Numbered from the stretch's first letter, positions 22,852 through 31,270 are shown. The stretch: 64,000 nt of DNA from Symsagittifera roscoffensis (GCF_963678635.1 NC_087064.1:17663802-17727801); one strand, 5' to 3'. Notes: generated by a model from the letters alone, not told the origin. A program made the numbers and translations.

Positions 22852-23697
22852 CTAGGCTAGGTCTCTCTCTCTCTCCACAGTGTCTATCTCCATTATCTTC
22901 TCTGTCCAGAACTTCAGCAGCTCCGCCACCTCATAGTTTCTGTGGGCACCTCCAGCTTCTAAGTCCAAGAAAGGATTGTATGCCATCCCCATCACTCCAG
23001 ACACATACTGGTACTCTCCCTTTTTGTTGGGTTTCAAGTACTCTCCTGACGAAACCAAGTTACGGTGAACGTCGTGTTTCTCCTCAAACTTCTTGTTGTA
23101 GAATCTCGGTATCTCATCTAACTTCCTGTGGCTATCTAGAGATTGCCTAGAACCATCCTCCTTTTCTATCCCAGTACTCTGGTACACATTCAAGATGACC
23201 GTGGAGACTCTCCTTTCCAGCGTCTTGCTTCCAATTGCTCTCTGGTGACATGCTAGGATGGTACTGTCAGTCATCATCGACATTGTCCATCTCAAGAAAC
23301 AGGTAGCATCTTTCCTCCTTGCCAGACTCAAGCCTGAGTCGTCCCTAGCAACGTGCTGCATCAGCATTTGATATACCTCTAGATTCTTGCCTCCCAACTT
23401 CAACTTATCGTACGAAGTCAGTGTCTCTAACTCTATCCCCAACAGGCTCCACGCGAAGATCAGTTGTCCTGCGGTCCTAATAAAGGGATTCGCCATCAAC
23501 GGCGATGCCGAAGAGGATGTTCTCATCGCTTCTTCAAAATGATCTTTTAACAAGTTCTGCCAAGTTCTCTTCAGTTGGCTCACCAGTTCCAATTTGTTGA
23601 TATCAGCCTTCTGCTGCGTCGTTTGCGTGACACTCCACTGTCGAGCTTCTTCAGGCAGTCTTCCAATTCCTGCAATGTTTCCAGGGCCACCCACCAC
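22852..23697 (-). CDS. Conserved orphan protein of 281 codons
   Basis: No family recognised. Blocks shared with both + strand relics: ARRKDATCFLRWTMSMM and VMGMAYNPFLDLEAG, followed by LLKFWTEKIMEI. The protein is mostly helical by composition. It ends 34 bases before the next ORF in another frame. Conservation across strongly diverged copies argues for a real, selected product of the element. Confidence 0.6.
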   Translation of the reverse strand: MVGGPGNIAGIGRLPEEARQWSVTQTTQQKADINKLELVSQLKRTWQNLLKDHFEEAMRTSSSASPLMANPFIRTAGQLIFAWSLLGIELETLTSYDKLKLGGKNLEVYQMLMQHVARDDSGLSLARRKDATCFLRWTMSMMTDSTILACHQRAIGSKTLERRVSTVILNVYQSTGIEKEDGSRQSLDSHRKLDEIPRFYNKKFEEKHDVHRNLVSSGEYLKPNKKGEYQYVSGVMGMAYNPFLDLEAGGAHRNYEVAELLKFWTEKIMEIDTVERERDLA

Positions 23698-24021
23698 GGT
23701 CGGGAGGTGTTCCTCGTTTTATTCTTCTCAAGAGGATCGCTAGTCACTTGCTTCCCAGTAGCCTGGTGTTCACTTGAAACCCATTCTTTGCCGACGTCCA
23801 CTTCCCAGGTCTGCCCGCTCGTCAAACCTCGCTTCATTTTTATCCTCTGAGGCTTGAAGTCTTCTTCCGTTGTTGAGCTGGTGGGGATCTACATCTCTCT
23901 TCCTTGGCTCGTAGCTACTCTTGTAGGCTGCTGTCTTCGATCGTGCCAGAACCATGTGGGCTGTCTCTCTCAAGTTCCTCTCCGAAACCGCATCCGCTGA
24001 AAGACTGCCCAATCCCTCCAC
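23580..24021 (-). pseudogene. Connecting segments in two frames
   Basis: Two short frames (24021-23770 and 23837-23580) bridge the charged ORF and the 281-codon ORF. The first contains MVLARSKTAAYKSSYEPRKR, and the second WWVALETLQELEDCLKKLD, a plausible amphipathic helix. Their order and lack of gaps suggest a continuous coding region with two single-base breaks. Confidence 0.4.
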
Positions 24022-24625
24022 GTCTCTCTTCCTCTTTACTCGGGGGCGTTGTCGTTATCATCACTGAATCGACTTCCTTGTCTCCATCCAACCCTTCCAA
24101 CTCTTGCCTCCCCCCTGCTCGAGCCTTAAGGATATTAGTACTTTTAATTATATTAATAGTTCCGACCTTATCCCCCCTTACATGTTCAATTTTTTTATTG
24201 TCAGTTTTTTGTTTCAGAGTAGAGCTGTCTTTACATTTGTCTTCCTTGGTCTTTCGTGATGCCTTCCTCAACTCGACCATCTTGCTCAGCAGCTCTCCTC
24301 TAGCTTTCTCCTCCAGACCTGTCCCCATCAGGACAGGCTCTCCGAATTTCACCACCGTGTCCCACAGCTCCTCCTTAAAATCGTCCAATGTGGTGTCGTC
24401 GTCCACTTCTCGATTAAAATCGCTCAAGAATTTTCGCCAAGCATCCTCATCCAGAGTGCCTAGGAAGGCATCCCTGTTTCCCTCGAAGGTGTTCTTCTCC
24501 CTTCTCTCCGCGCTCAGGAAGATCATTCCCATGTTGGGATTCTCGCTCGTCAGTGGCAACTCTAGATTCTTGCGGGGAGATGAGGTCAGAGGTGGCGTGG
24601 GGGGTGTCTGCCCAATTTTCTCCAC
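23915..24625 (-). CDS. Charged 236-codon ORF, downstream block
   Basis: Begins MEKIGQTPPTPPLTSSPRKN, followed by a helical, acidic region (DEDAWRKFLSDFNREVDDDT; DDFKEELWDTVVKFGEPVLM) and a Lys/Arg-rich part. It is probably the in-frame continuation of the 521-codon protein after a frameshift. No motif points to a function. A relic of matching position (8221-8863) is too decayed to align with confidence. Confidence 0.45.
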   Translation of the reverse strand: MEKIGQTPPTPPLTSSPRKNLELPLTSENPNMGMIFLSAERREKNTFEGNRDAFLGTLDEDAWRKFLSDFNREVDDDTTLDDFKEELWDTVVKFGEPVLMGTGLEEKARGELLSKMVELRKASRKTKEDKCKDSSTLKQKTDNKKIEHVRGDKVGTINIIKSTNILKARAGGRQELEGLDGDKEVDSVMITTTPPSKEEERRGGIGQSFSGCGFGEELERDSPHGSGTIEDSSLQE

Positions 24626-26012
24626 TCAGATCTTTCAACAGTTCTTGCGTGGTGAACTCTTCCTCCAATTGCTTCTGCTCCGGTGTGTTCCCCACCTCCA
24701 TATCCTCTGCTGCCTCACTGAGAGTCTCATCCTTGCTCTCCTCTCCCGATTCTGCTTCTCTTCTCTCAAGAATCCTCCTGAATCGATCTTCTACAGGACC
24801 ACCCCTTTTATACCCAAAGGTGTCCACTGATAGGGGTGATGGTGTCGCTGGACCCGTTTTCTTATACTCTGTCAGAGCCACATACAATGGGCCTGCTGCA
24901 CCCAGCTCCTTTCCCTCCTGTCTCATTTCCACCTGCTCTAGTCCGTAAGGTGCACGGTATCTCCTTGTGGCAAACACCATCTCGTCTCCTTTCAGTGCGA
25001 TATGTCCTTCATTCACGATCATACTGCCATCGTCCCACACCGGCAACTTGTTCTCTAGACCTGCCCGCTCAAGTGTTCTCAAGGCATCTCGCACCTCGAA
25101 TTTCGGGGGCATCGACCCTCTCATTTTCTTGGCTTGAGTTGTCCATGAATTTATTTTCGCATCGCTGGTATGAAAATAAATCGCTGCAGAGTAGCCGATG
25201 AAGAGAGGATCCCAGCCGTCGATGAACTCCTTCTGCTGTTCTTCGGTTGCTGCTCTCGCGAAAAGGGACGGGACCACCAGGGAGCTGTTCATCCCCAGGG
25301 TCATTCTCCTCACTGTTGGAAATTCTGGAATGCTTGCTGGCAGGACTTCCTTTTCCAATATCGCCTCTAGCTCCCTTTTCACCAGCTCGAAGTTTTTCTT
25401 CCATGCGGGAATTCTCACGATCTCTTGTCCATTTGCTGCCAGGGGATTTAGGTTCCAGAACTTGGGATAAGTTTCGATGGGGCCTTCGCGCTTGCCTCCC
25501 ATCCTACACTGCAGTTGTCCTCGAAAACTGTATACCACCAACTCCGGATCCTTCACCTTTCCGAAGAGCACCGTGTTGCTCATCTGTGCCCTTAGCACCT
25601 CCTGCTGACACCAATTGAGTGTCGTCCCATCTAATATGCTTATGAGGCTCACGTGGGTCACTGAGTATCGATAAGCTGTCACCAGAGGATCTGGAAACGC
25701 GAACGTGACGGCCGGTCCATAGATACAAGTTACGACCTCCCCTAGCCCCCGGATCAACCCCATGGGGTCCGATCGCATGGACAGGCATAGGTCCGTCAAT
25801 AGAGGCATGCCTCCATTCACTTTTTTCCACTCATCTTGTGTCTTTGGGCTCTTTTCTTCACCAGTCAGGTGCCGGTTTTGCATCAGTAGGTAGTGCACTA
25901 GCAGCGTCTTTAGTCCGGCAGCACACTTATACGAATAGGTGTCAATACTCGATTGTGTTCTTCCCATCGACAGAGGCTCTCCGTATTTCATTAGTCGGTG
26001 AAATGACACCAA
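24447..26012 (-). CDS. Conserved orphan protein of 521 codons
   Basis: No family recognised. It is globular up to about residue 380, with blocks also found in the relic at 7392-8220: LLTDLCLSMRSDPMGLIRG, IYGPAVTFAFPD and TTLNWCQQ. The last ~140 residues are acidic and low-complexity. The apparent start is a TTG in an open frame that joins the previous ORF through a frameshift, so it is likely part of a longer polyprotein. It overlaps the next ORF by 180 bases; only one of the two frames is real in the overlap, and I cannot tell where the switch lies. Confidence 0.6.
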   Translation of the reverse strand: MVSFHRLMKYGEPLSMGRTQSSIDTYSYKCAAGLKTLLVHYLLMQNRHLTGEEKSPKTQDEWKKVNGGMPLLTDLCLSMRSDPMGLIRGLGEVVTCIYGPAVTFAFPDPLVTAYRYSVTHVSLISILDGTTLNWCQQEVLRAQMSNTVLFGKVKDPELVVYSFRGQLQCRMGGKREGPIETYPKFWNLNPLAANGQEIVRIPAWKKNFELVKRELEAILEKEVLPASIPEFPTVRRMTLGMNSSLVVPSLFARAATEEQQKEFIDGWDPLFIGYSAAIYFHTSDAKINSWTTQAKKMRGSMPPKFEVRDALRTLERAGLENKLPVWDDGSMIVNEGHIALKGDEMVFATRRYRAPYGLEQVEMRQEGKELGAAGPLYVALTEYKKTGPATPSPLSVDTFGYKRGGPVEDRFRRILERREAESGEESKDETLSEAAEDMEVGNTPEQKQLEEEFTTQELLKDLSGENWADTPHATSDLISPQESRVATDERESQHGNDLPERGEKGEEHLRGKQGCLPRHSG

Positions 26013-26023
26013 TTCCCCATGGG

Positions 26024-27253
26024 TTAGAGTGCCAAGTACCCGTTAGTCAATGCCAAGTACCCGTCAATCCGGAGTGTGTCCACGCCCCGACTGAACATGT
26101 ACGCTGGGCCCATATTGAACAGGTACCTTGGGTAAACCAGGTACAGTGCCAGCAACAGACTGATGGGCATATTCAATATTTCCTGTATGAAGGCTTTAAA
26201 GATGGTCTCTTTCGCGCTGTACACTCCAGCCAGGAACTCCTTTCCCCAACAAGGACTCAAGAACTCAAGAATCTCGTGATCCCTCCTCGTCCTCAGCTCA
26301 CCCCTTGCGTGCTCCCTCCAGAATCCTCCAATCGTGACTTCCTTGGCTGCTGTGACGAACCTGCCAACCGTCATTTCCCTCTTCTCGGCAACTTCCAGCT
26401 GCTCCTCAAGAAAATCCCAGATCTGCTTCACCAGAAGTGGTGCACCTTCTCTTGTCTTCTCCGTGGCGTTCTCCAGCCTTGGTGTCAGGAAGGGCCACCT
26501 GCTTCTCTCTTGTGTCAGTCGATACTTCATCGACTCCAGCTGCTTCTCCGCTGCGGCCACGTTCTTCCTCTCGTTGCTCGGCCCTCTAGATTTACTGGTG
26601 GAGCTTGTGATGGTCAACTCCATGCTTCGAAACCACAGACTGGCCGTCAGGTGAGTCACCACTGGATGATCGTCCCCTATAATCGGACTGAGCTTGAGTT
26701 GCCTAGCGAAGTTGGATATCTCTAGCAAGAGGACCTCGTCCAATACGATGAGGATGTCAGCCAACTCGTAGAAGCCCCTCAACGCGTGGGACACATCCGC
26801 CCACGCCGCCGCCAGTTCTGATCTGCGAAGTCTCAAGTTCGTAGGTTCCAGCTCCCGATTGGGAGCTGCCATCAGAATACGCCACCCATTCCCTTCTGCT
26901 ATCAAGATCAAGATCGCATACACAAATTGCAGAGCGGGAGGCATGCTCGCGTACCCGGGGGACGTCGTGAACGCTACTTTTGTCTTGGAGCCAAATCGTG
27001 AGGCAACGTTCTCTTGTACTTCATTCATGGCTGCAAATAATGTCTGGATGGCTTCCCAGATCTTCTTCGGTGCCGGTTCATCACCCTTGAGCTGCTCAAG
27101 AAACCCCGTCGCATGCAAGTGATCGTTCATCCCTGCAAACAGCTGTAGCTCAGGCTCGCAAGGCTTCTCCGATTTTATTGGCACCACCAGTGTTAACATC
27201 TGGTTTAGCTCCGCTCCCGGCAGTGAATATATCAGAGTTTCCGGCCAAAACAA
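26024..27253 (-). CDS. Second SGNH-like protein (409 codons)
   Basis: The first codon shown is TTG because the frame really continues from the previous ORF. Early blocks mimic SGNH architecture: IYSLPGAELNQML (block II position) and LQLFAGMNDHLHA (block III GxND). No clear block V His is visible, so catalysis is uncertain. Later conserved segments, SELAAAWADVSHALRGF and LIVLDEVLLLEISNFARQL, also occur in the relic at 6181-7370. The C-terminus is hydrophobic (MPISLLLALYLVYPRYLFNM), perhaps a membrane contact. A short repeat, GYLAL twice, ends the ORF, where a frameshift leads to the next one. Confidence 0.6.
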   Translation of the reverse strand: MFWPETLIYSLPGAELNQMLTLVVPIKSEKPCEPELQLFAGMNDHLHATGFLEQLKGDEPAPKKIWEAIQTLFAAMNEVQENVASRFGSKTKVAFTTSPGYASMPPALQFVYAILILIAEGNGWRILMAAPNRELEPTNLRLRRSELAAAWADVSHALRGFYELADILIVLDEVLLLEISNFARQLKLSPIIGDDHPVVTHLTASLWFRSMELTITSSTSKSRGPSNERKNVAAAEKQLESMKYRLTQERSRWPFLTPRLENATEKTREGAPLLVKQIWDFLEEQLEVAEKREMTVGRFVTAAKEVTIGGFWREHARGELRTRRDHEILEFLSPCWGKEFLAGVYSAKETIFKAFIQEILNMPISLLLALYLVYPRYLFNMGPAYMFSRGVDTLRIDGYLALTNGYLAL

Positions 27254-27708
27254 CTTGGGAGACGTTCCTCAAAGTCCGATCCCGCCACGATGACCACCCT
27301 CGCAGCGGCAGGGTCTGCCCTGTCATAAACTGCCAGGGTTTTGGCCAGCTGCGTATTACCGCAGGGTTTCCCGTATCTGGGGTCGTTGGCTAATCTCGTA
27401 CCTTCATACGCGGCGTCTGGTAATTCCATTTCTCTCGGATCCATCAGTTTGTCCACCACCCTCAACTGTGCTGGAATGTCCACTCTAATCCTGGCAATGC
27501 TGGTTCGGTGTTTGGGAGGCTCCACCACGAGTCCCGGACTCCCTAATGACTTGAGAGGTCTGTAGTTAATAGGTCCCATCACCGATTTTGTGGGAATCCC
27601 AGTCAGATCAGCCGTCTCCATCATTTTCGCTCTCGAGAAATGTGTCTCGTGAGCTTCAGCCAGTCCGGCACTGGTGTCTACCCAAGTCTTCGTGCGACAC
27701 CCGCTCAA
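27232..27708 (-). CDS. Linker and first strand of second SGNH-like domain
   Basis: 158 codons overlapping the previous frame by about 50 bases. Middle blocks (ADLTGIPTKSVMGPINYRPL) are conserved in the tandem array. The C-terminus reads AARVVIVAGSDFEERLP, a strand followed by Gly-Ser-Asp in place of Gly-Asp-Ser, and then runs out of frame. The continuation, LFWPETLIYSLPGAEL, is in the next ORF, one base back. I read the pair as one domain. Confidence 0.5.
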   Translation of the reverse strand: MSGCRTKTWVDTSAGLAEAHETHFSRAKMMETADLTGIPTKSVMGPINYRPLKSLGSPGLVVEPPKHRTSIARIRVDIPAQLRVVDKLMDPREMELPDAAYEGTRLANDPRYGKPCGNTQLAKTLAVYDRADPAAARVVIVAGSDFEERLPSCFGRKL

Positions 27709-28375
27709 GACCCAAAGCTTTCGCTAACTCCAGCCTGCATTCCAGGTCTTCCAAGTCCAGCTCCTTGACCTTCTCCACATATCTCAACCTGCTGGTCTCC
27801 GCTGGCCTCTCCGGTTTCTTCTTCTCCGCCACCACCACCGAGGATATTACTGATCCCTGAGGAGTTGATGACGTTGCCTCCTCAGCCTCCATGGGCGTGG
27901 CGCCCGGAAACTTGGTCCGGCTGTTCCTCGAACTGTCTCTAGAATCGGCCATCGCACCCAAGCGACTGGACAAAGCCCTCGGGTTGAAAAAGGGTGGATT
28001 TGGGGGTGGTCCGAATGTGACCTGTGCCGTCTCTAGCAACTCTGCCTCCAATACGCTTATGTGCCTTTGGAAGACGTCATTCAACCACTCCATCCCTCTG
28101 GGCCTATCAAAGTGAATCCCATCCGAGGATGCATTGTCAGGGAAAGCAGATAGCTCCATTTGCTCGGCCACGTCCAACAGCCCAACGGGAAGGACGCTTC
28201 TTTGGTGTATCTGCCTGATTATTTTGTTCAGGTTTCGCACTTTTGTGTTCATCTCCATTGCCTGTTGGTCCGCTTTCATGTTGTAAGGGATGGTGCACAC
28301 CGTAAGAATGGCCGGATCCAATTTAATCCGCAATTCCTCAAGAATGCAGCTCATCTTGTCGTGCAGCCTCGTCAC
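27656..28375 (-). CDS. SGNH hydrolase C-terminal half and linker
   Basis: 239 codons. It continues the hydrolase with a hydrophobic strand (AILTVCTIPYN) and ends the domain with NASSDGIHFDRPRGMEWLND, the block V D-x-x-H that supplies the catalytic Asp and His, near residues 82-90. With the previous ORF the Ser, Gly, Asn, Asp and His set is complete, so the ancestor was probably an active esterase. The rest (about 110-239) is a Ser/Pro-rich then charged linker. The matching linker in the + strand relics lies at 5334 onward and inside the tandem array. Confidence 0.82.
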   Translation of the reverse strand: MTRLHDKMSCILEELRIKLDPAILTVCTIPYNMKADQQAMEMNTKVRNLNKIIRQIHQRSVLPVGLLDVAEQMELSAFPDNASSDGIHFDRPRGMEWLNDVFQRHISVLEAELLETAQVTFGPPPNPPFFNPRALSSRLGAMADSRDSSRNSRTKFPGATPMEAEEATSSTPQGSVISSVVVAEKKKPERPAETSRLRYVEKVKELDLEDLECRLELAKALGLERVSHEDLGRHQCRTG

Positions 28376-28668
28376 CTTCCTTGCTTCCCCCTGGACACGT
28401 CATTCGTCCCGACCATCAGAGTCACCGTGTAAACTCTTGCCATCCCTAGCATCTCAAGTGTCGCTAACATCTGCGGCGTCGCAGCTCCAGCGAAGCTCAA
28501 GATCCCTGTTTGCCAATGGGACTGGATTCGGCTCAGCACCCGCAACAAGCTGTTCCCTATGATCAGGTGGACCGCCCCCTCGGGCACACGTGGCTGCGTG
28601 AGGTATTCCACCCAAGCCGCGTCATGGAAGCAATTTCTCCTGTCTCTCCGCGCCGTGCTCCAGTCCAT
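28372..28668 (-). CDS. SGNH/GDSL hydrolase, N-terminal half
   Basis: 98 codons. Block I is HLIIGNSLLRVL (nucleophile Ser kept; Asp of GDS is Asn here but Asp in the relic at 4876). Block II is SFAGAATPQML, with the Gly that shapes the oxyanion hole. Block III is LMVGTNDVSRG, with the oxyanion Asn. The frame is lost at 28372 and continues in the next ORF, overlapping by 4 bases. SGNH hydrolases cleave ester bonds of lipids or acetylated sugars; in retroelements the substrate is unknown. Confidence 0.82.
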   Translation of the reverse strand: MDWSTARRDRRNCFHDAAWVEYLTQPRVPEGAVHLIIGNSLLRVLSRIQSHWQTGILSFAGAATPQMLATLEMLGMARVYTVTLMVGTNDVSRGKQGR

Positions 28669-29500
28669 TCTTCTTGTAACTCGAGATCACCACACTCCTG
28701 ACAGGTTGCTCCCCCCCCCACGTCGAGGGTAGGTCCACTCTTGCTGGACTCTCGCGACTCCTTAGCTGTAGACGCTCGTGCAACTCTTTCAGTCGTGACG
28801 AGCTACCACTCACCTGACAACTACCCGGGGTCGAACTTGGTGTATATCCAGGCAGCGCGACGTCCATCAACGGGCGTATTACTTGTGTCTCTAGACCACG
28901 CAGGGAGGACGCTGATTCAGTAGGTATCCACACCTCCAACCCTTCGTTCATATGTTCTTGAGCCGCGCGATCGAGGTTAAATCGTCCCTTCGACCTAGGA
29001 GCTTCATCCACCTCCATACGTGACTCTGGTCTTGAGCCGGTCACCACCCGCTCTTTGGGCCTAGCCCCTTTCTGCATGTCGAGCTCGCGTTGTCGTTGCT
29101 GGATCCTTTCAAGCTCCGACTTCAGCTGCTCGCAATTCGCGGCATTCTCTCGCACCATTTCTTCCTGTAGCTGTTCAGCTCTCAACATGTCCAGTTCCCT
29201 CCGCGCTTGATCCCTCTCAAGTTTTGCCTGATCTCTCTCGAGCATCGCTTGATCCCGGTCGAGGTTCGCCTTGTTCCTCTCCCGCTGAGTCGTCTCAAGC
29301 TCTTTCTTCATGATACTGACGTCTTGATACGCTTCCCCCGTTTGCTGCGCTCGTGACATCAATGGTGTCTTGCTCGTGCTCTGGCCCGTGGATCTGACTG
29401 ATGGTCTGACCGGCAGTGGGAACTCCCCTGCACCATACTCAGTATTGTTACTCAAGCCAGAGTTCCTTGCCGAATCGAACCCCCTTATTGCTCCATCCAC
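28622..29500 (-). CDS. Coiled-coil protein opening the downstream block
   Basis: 292 codons in the open frame. Residues about 60-160 are a strong coiled coil with repeats of the type LERDQAKLERDQARRELD. The frame opens after a TAA near 29518 with no ATG until about residue 48 (29357-29359), so translation starts at that ATG, at a non-ATG codon, or after splicing. At the C-terminus it loses frame into the SGNH ORF with a 46-base overlap, so coiled coil and hydrolase were probably one protein. ORF1 proteins of some LINEs and structural ORFs of rotifer Terminons also combine coiled coil and esterase. Confidence 0.7.
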   Translation of the reverse strand: MDGAIRGFDSARNSGLSNNTEYGAGEFPLPVRPSVRSTGQSTSKTPLMSRAQQTGEAYQDVSIMKKELETTQRERNKANLDRDQAMLERDQAKLERDQARRELDMLRAEQLQEEMVRENAANCEQLKSELERIQQRQRELDMQKGARPKERVVTGSRPESRMEVDEAPRSKGRFNLDRAAQEHMNEGLEVWIPTESASSLRGLETQVIRPLMDVALPGYTPSSTPGSCQVSGSSSRLKELHERLQLRSRESPARVDLPSTWGGEQPVRSVVISSYKKNGLEHGAERQEKLLP

Positions 29501-29509
29501 GTTCCAGTG

Positions 29510-29969
29510 ATCTTGAGATTAGCAACTTGAGTTTTACCTGAGCAACTTGAGTCTTACCTGAGCAACTTGAGTTTATTTTAGCAACTTGAGCTTGCTTCTT
29601 GAGGTGTCGTTCAATTTGCGTTCTCTTTCTTCAATTGAATACAGTTGGGTAGTCAATTTGACTTTACCAAATCAATCTGAAAATAACACCCGATTTTTAG
29701 ACTGACAGGCTGTGTTCCTAACCTAAAAACCCCCTTCAGTACTATAGTTAAAACCCTTTCCTTTTCGTCCTATTAAAATAGTTCAATTGGAAATTTTCTA
29801 AAAACATGCAGATTCATTTTTAGCACCATCTATCACTTAAAATAATAATTGTCATGCCAATCACCTCTAAGATTCTTTACCTGTTTTGTACCCCCACACC
29901 TAACTCGAGATTCTTCCCTCATGCCCCCGCGTACCGACCCCCGCGTACTCGAGACCCCCGCGTACCGAC
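29510..29969 (-). other. ORF-free gap between the two coding blocks
   Basis: About 460 bp with no open frame. In element sense its 3' part holds four ~20-bp direct repeats (29521-29590) of the form CTCAGGTAAAACTCAAGTTG, two of which contain perfect splice-donor-like CAGGTAAGA or CAGGTAAAA. A GTACGCGGGGGTC-type motif is repeated three times near 29925-29970. The gap separates gag-pol-macro from the downstream block, so it may hold a second promoter, a splice site or an internal initiation signal. Confidence 0.6.
29521..29590 (-). repeat. Four ~20-bp direct repeats with splice-donor-like cores
   Basis: On the + strand AGCAACTTGAG recurs at 29521, 29541, 29561 and 29580, with TTTTACCTG or TCTTACCTG between. 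Read in element sense these give CAGGTAAAA and CAGGTAAGA. They lie 20-90 bases before the coiled-coil ORF. Confidence 0.85.
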
Positions 29970-30575
29970 TCAGGCGATGCTCAAGTAGTATTTCTTGTGA
30001 AGATGCACCATTATCTCAGTTTCTGCGAAGACCACGTGTAGGATAGCGTACAATTCCCTTGGGCTCAATTTGCCCCTGTTTGGGTCATACACCGGCATTG
30101 AGACCTCCAATATCCCTCTTTCAATCATGAAGTCTCGTAGTCTTGTTAGTGCCAACATCACGTGTTCGGGATCGATCGTGTTCCTGTCATTGACCCTCGT
30201 CACTAGGAAGCATAGGTATTTGCCCGGGACTTGTGCTACTGATGGTGGAAGCGCTGCCATTCCTCCCAGTTCTGGTCTCTGTCTAAACAGAAACTCCACG
30301 TTCTGGTACTCTCTCTTGAAGTCAGCTTCCAGTCTTGATTTGATAGCCGTTATCAGGATATTTTCTGAGTATTCGTTTGGTATTTCAAACTTCGTTTTGA
30401 AATTCCGTCCTATGGTAGGCTCGGCCTCCTCCCCTTCCAGTTCCACTCCGCACTTTTCTCTCACTTCTCTGAGTTTCTTTATCATCAATTTTTTGGTGTG
30501 GGTAAGTCCTACCCCCACTCCCCGGACAAAAATATTTATCGACGCCCCGTCGATGATGCTGGGTCTGAATTATCT
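29970..30575 (-). CDS. Macro-like domain (TARG1/ALC1-type pattern), post-integrase
   Basis: About 200 codons counting the open frame from 30575. After a basic N-terminus, residues about 80-200 read as a macrodomain-like series of strands and helices: AALPPSVAQVPGKYLCFLVT, then ALTRLRDFMIERGILEVSMP, and ELYAILHVVFAETEIMVHLH. Macrodomains of this type bind or remove ADP-ribose. The Gly-rich phosphate loop normally following the Pro (RIGCG-like) is replaced by VYDPNRG, so activity is doubtful. The decayed relative at 2820-3460 supports the same domain. It stops at a TGA just after YYLSIA, which I take as the end of the gag-pol-macro block. Fold assignment is by pattern only. Confidence 0.6.
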
Positions 30576-31012
30576 GGCGGAATGTCGAGTGGGCTGTCTG
30601 TTGCCGTCCAGCCGAAAAGAGGATCCTCCGTTTTCATGTACTTCCCCGCTGATATGTCAACTTGCTGTATGCTCTGTCCTTCCTCGCTTCCGTTCTTGAC
30701 ATCGCGCATCCATTCTAATATCCTCAGGTTCGTATTCTCCCTCCTCTCTATCTCGCTCTGTTCTAAATCCATCTCCTGTTCTGGTGTCGAGTAGTCTTCC
30801 TGTGGGTAGTGTTCATTATCATCGATGATCTGCCATTCACCATCTGCGGTTAGCTCGCCCACACTTATTAGTTCTTTACCTAGGTCATCGGGCTGTATCC
30901 TGTCGATCAGGAAATCGTCCCCGTACCTGTTGTACTTCATGCCTGTGCGTTTGCGATTGCCACTCCTTGTCCCCGCTGGTATTGACAAGTCTGGTTCAGT
31001 CCACCTCGGCAC
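30536..31012 (-). pseudogene. Post-integrase acidic segment, part 2
   Basis: 158 codons in frame with the previous segment. It begins PRWTEPDLSIPAG, then GMKYNRYGDDFLIDRI, and is rich in Asp and Glu. The tandem array at 1-3091 holds a clear relative (EDLDIVDEQDKEWIDD against a DGEWQIIDD block), which shows that this segment is a stable part of the family. It overlaps the macro-like frame by about 35 bases; a frameshift, programmed or mutational, is needed to fuse them. No enzymatic motif is visible. Confidence 0.65.
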
Positions 31013-31033
31013 CTCACCTTGCTCCGAATCGTT

Positions 31034-31270
31034 TCAATCTTCTTCCAAAAAAGATTCCGCGTCAGAGTCCGCGTCTATTTTTTCATTGTCATCCAAACTC
31101 AAGTTCTCATTGCCATCATTCTTATCTCTGGTGCCTTTTTCGTTCACTTCACATGCTGGTTCCACCAGTAGGTACTCTAGTCCCTCCATGTCCTTTGGTA
31201 TACACCACTCCTCTGGGGATGGGACATGAGGCTTCAGGTTCTCATAATGTGCTGCTCGCCCAGTACTCAA
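31034..31270 (-). pseudogene. Integrase C-terminal tail and acidic segment, part 1
   Basis: 77 codons that continue integrase after a frameshift: STGRAAHYENLKPHVPSPEE is the usual end of the integrase C-terminal fold, followed by WCIPKDMEG and an acidic run of Asp, Glu, Asn and Ser. A TGA after FLEED stops it; the same frame reopens at once and leads into the next ORF, so this is a single nonsense change. Confidence 0.75.

Noticed and set aside
27232-27253. Programmed -1 frameshift site between the linker and second SGNH-like ORFs
   Set aside because: No canonical slippery heptamer or clear downstream structure is seen, and similar breaks occur at nearly every boundary, so indel mutation or assembly error is simpler.
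21454-28923. Many + strand ORFs of 80-300 codons across the giant element
   Set aside because: Antisense shadows of the - strand genes, with low-complexity Ser/Pro/Leu composition and no conserved counterpart in the relics.
29970-30699. Reading 30070-30699 on the + strand as a gene
   Set aside because: It is opposite the macro-like ORF and the acidic segment, whose relatives in the tandem array fix the - strand as coding.
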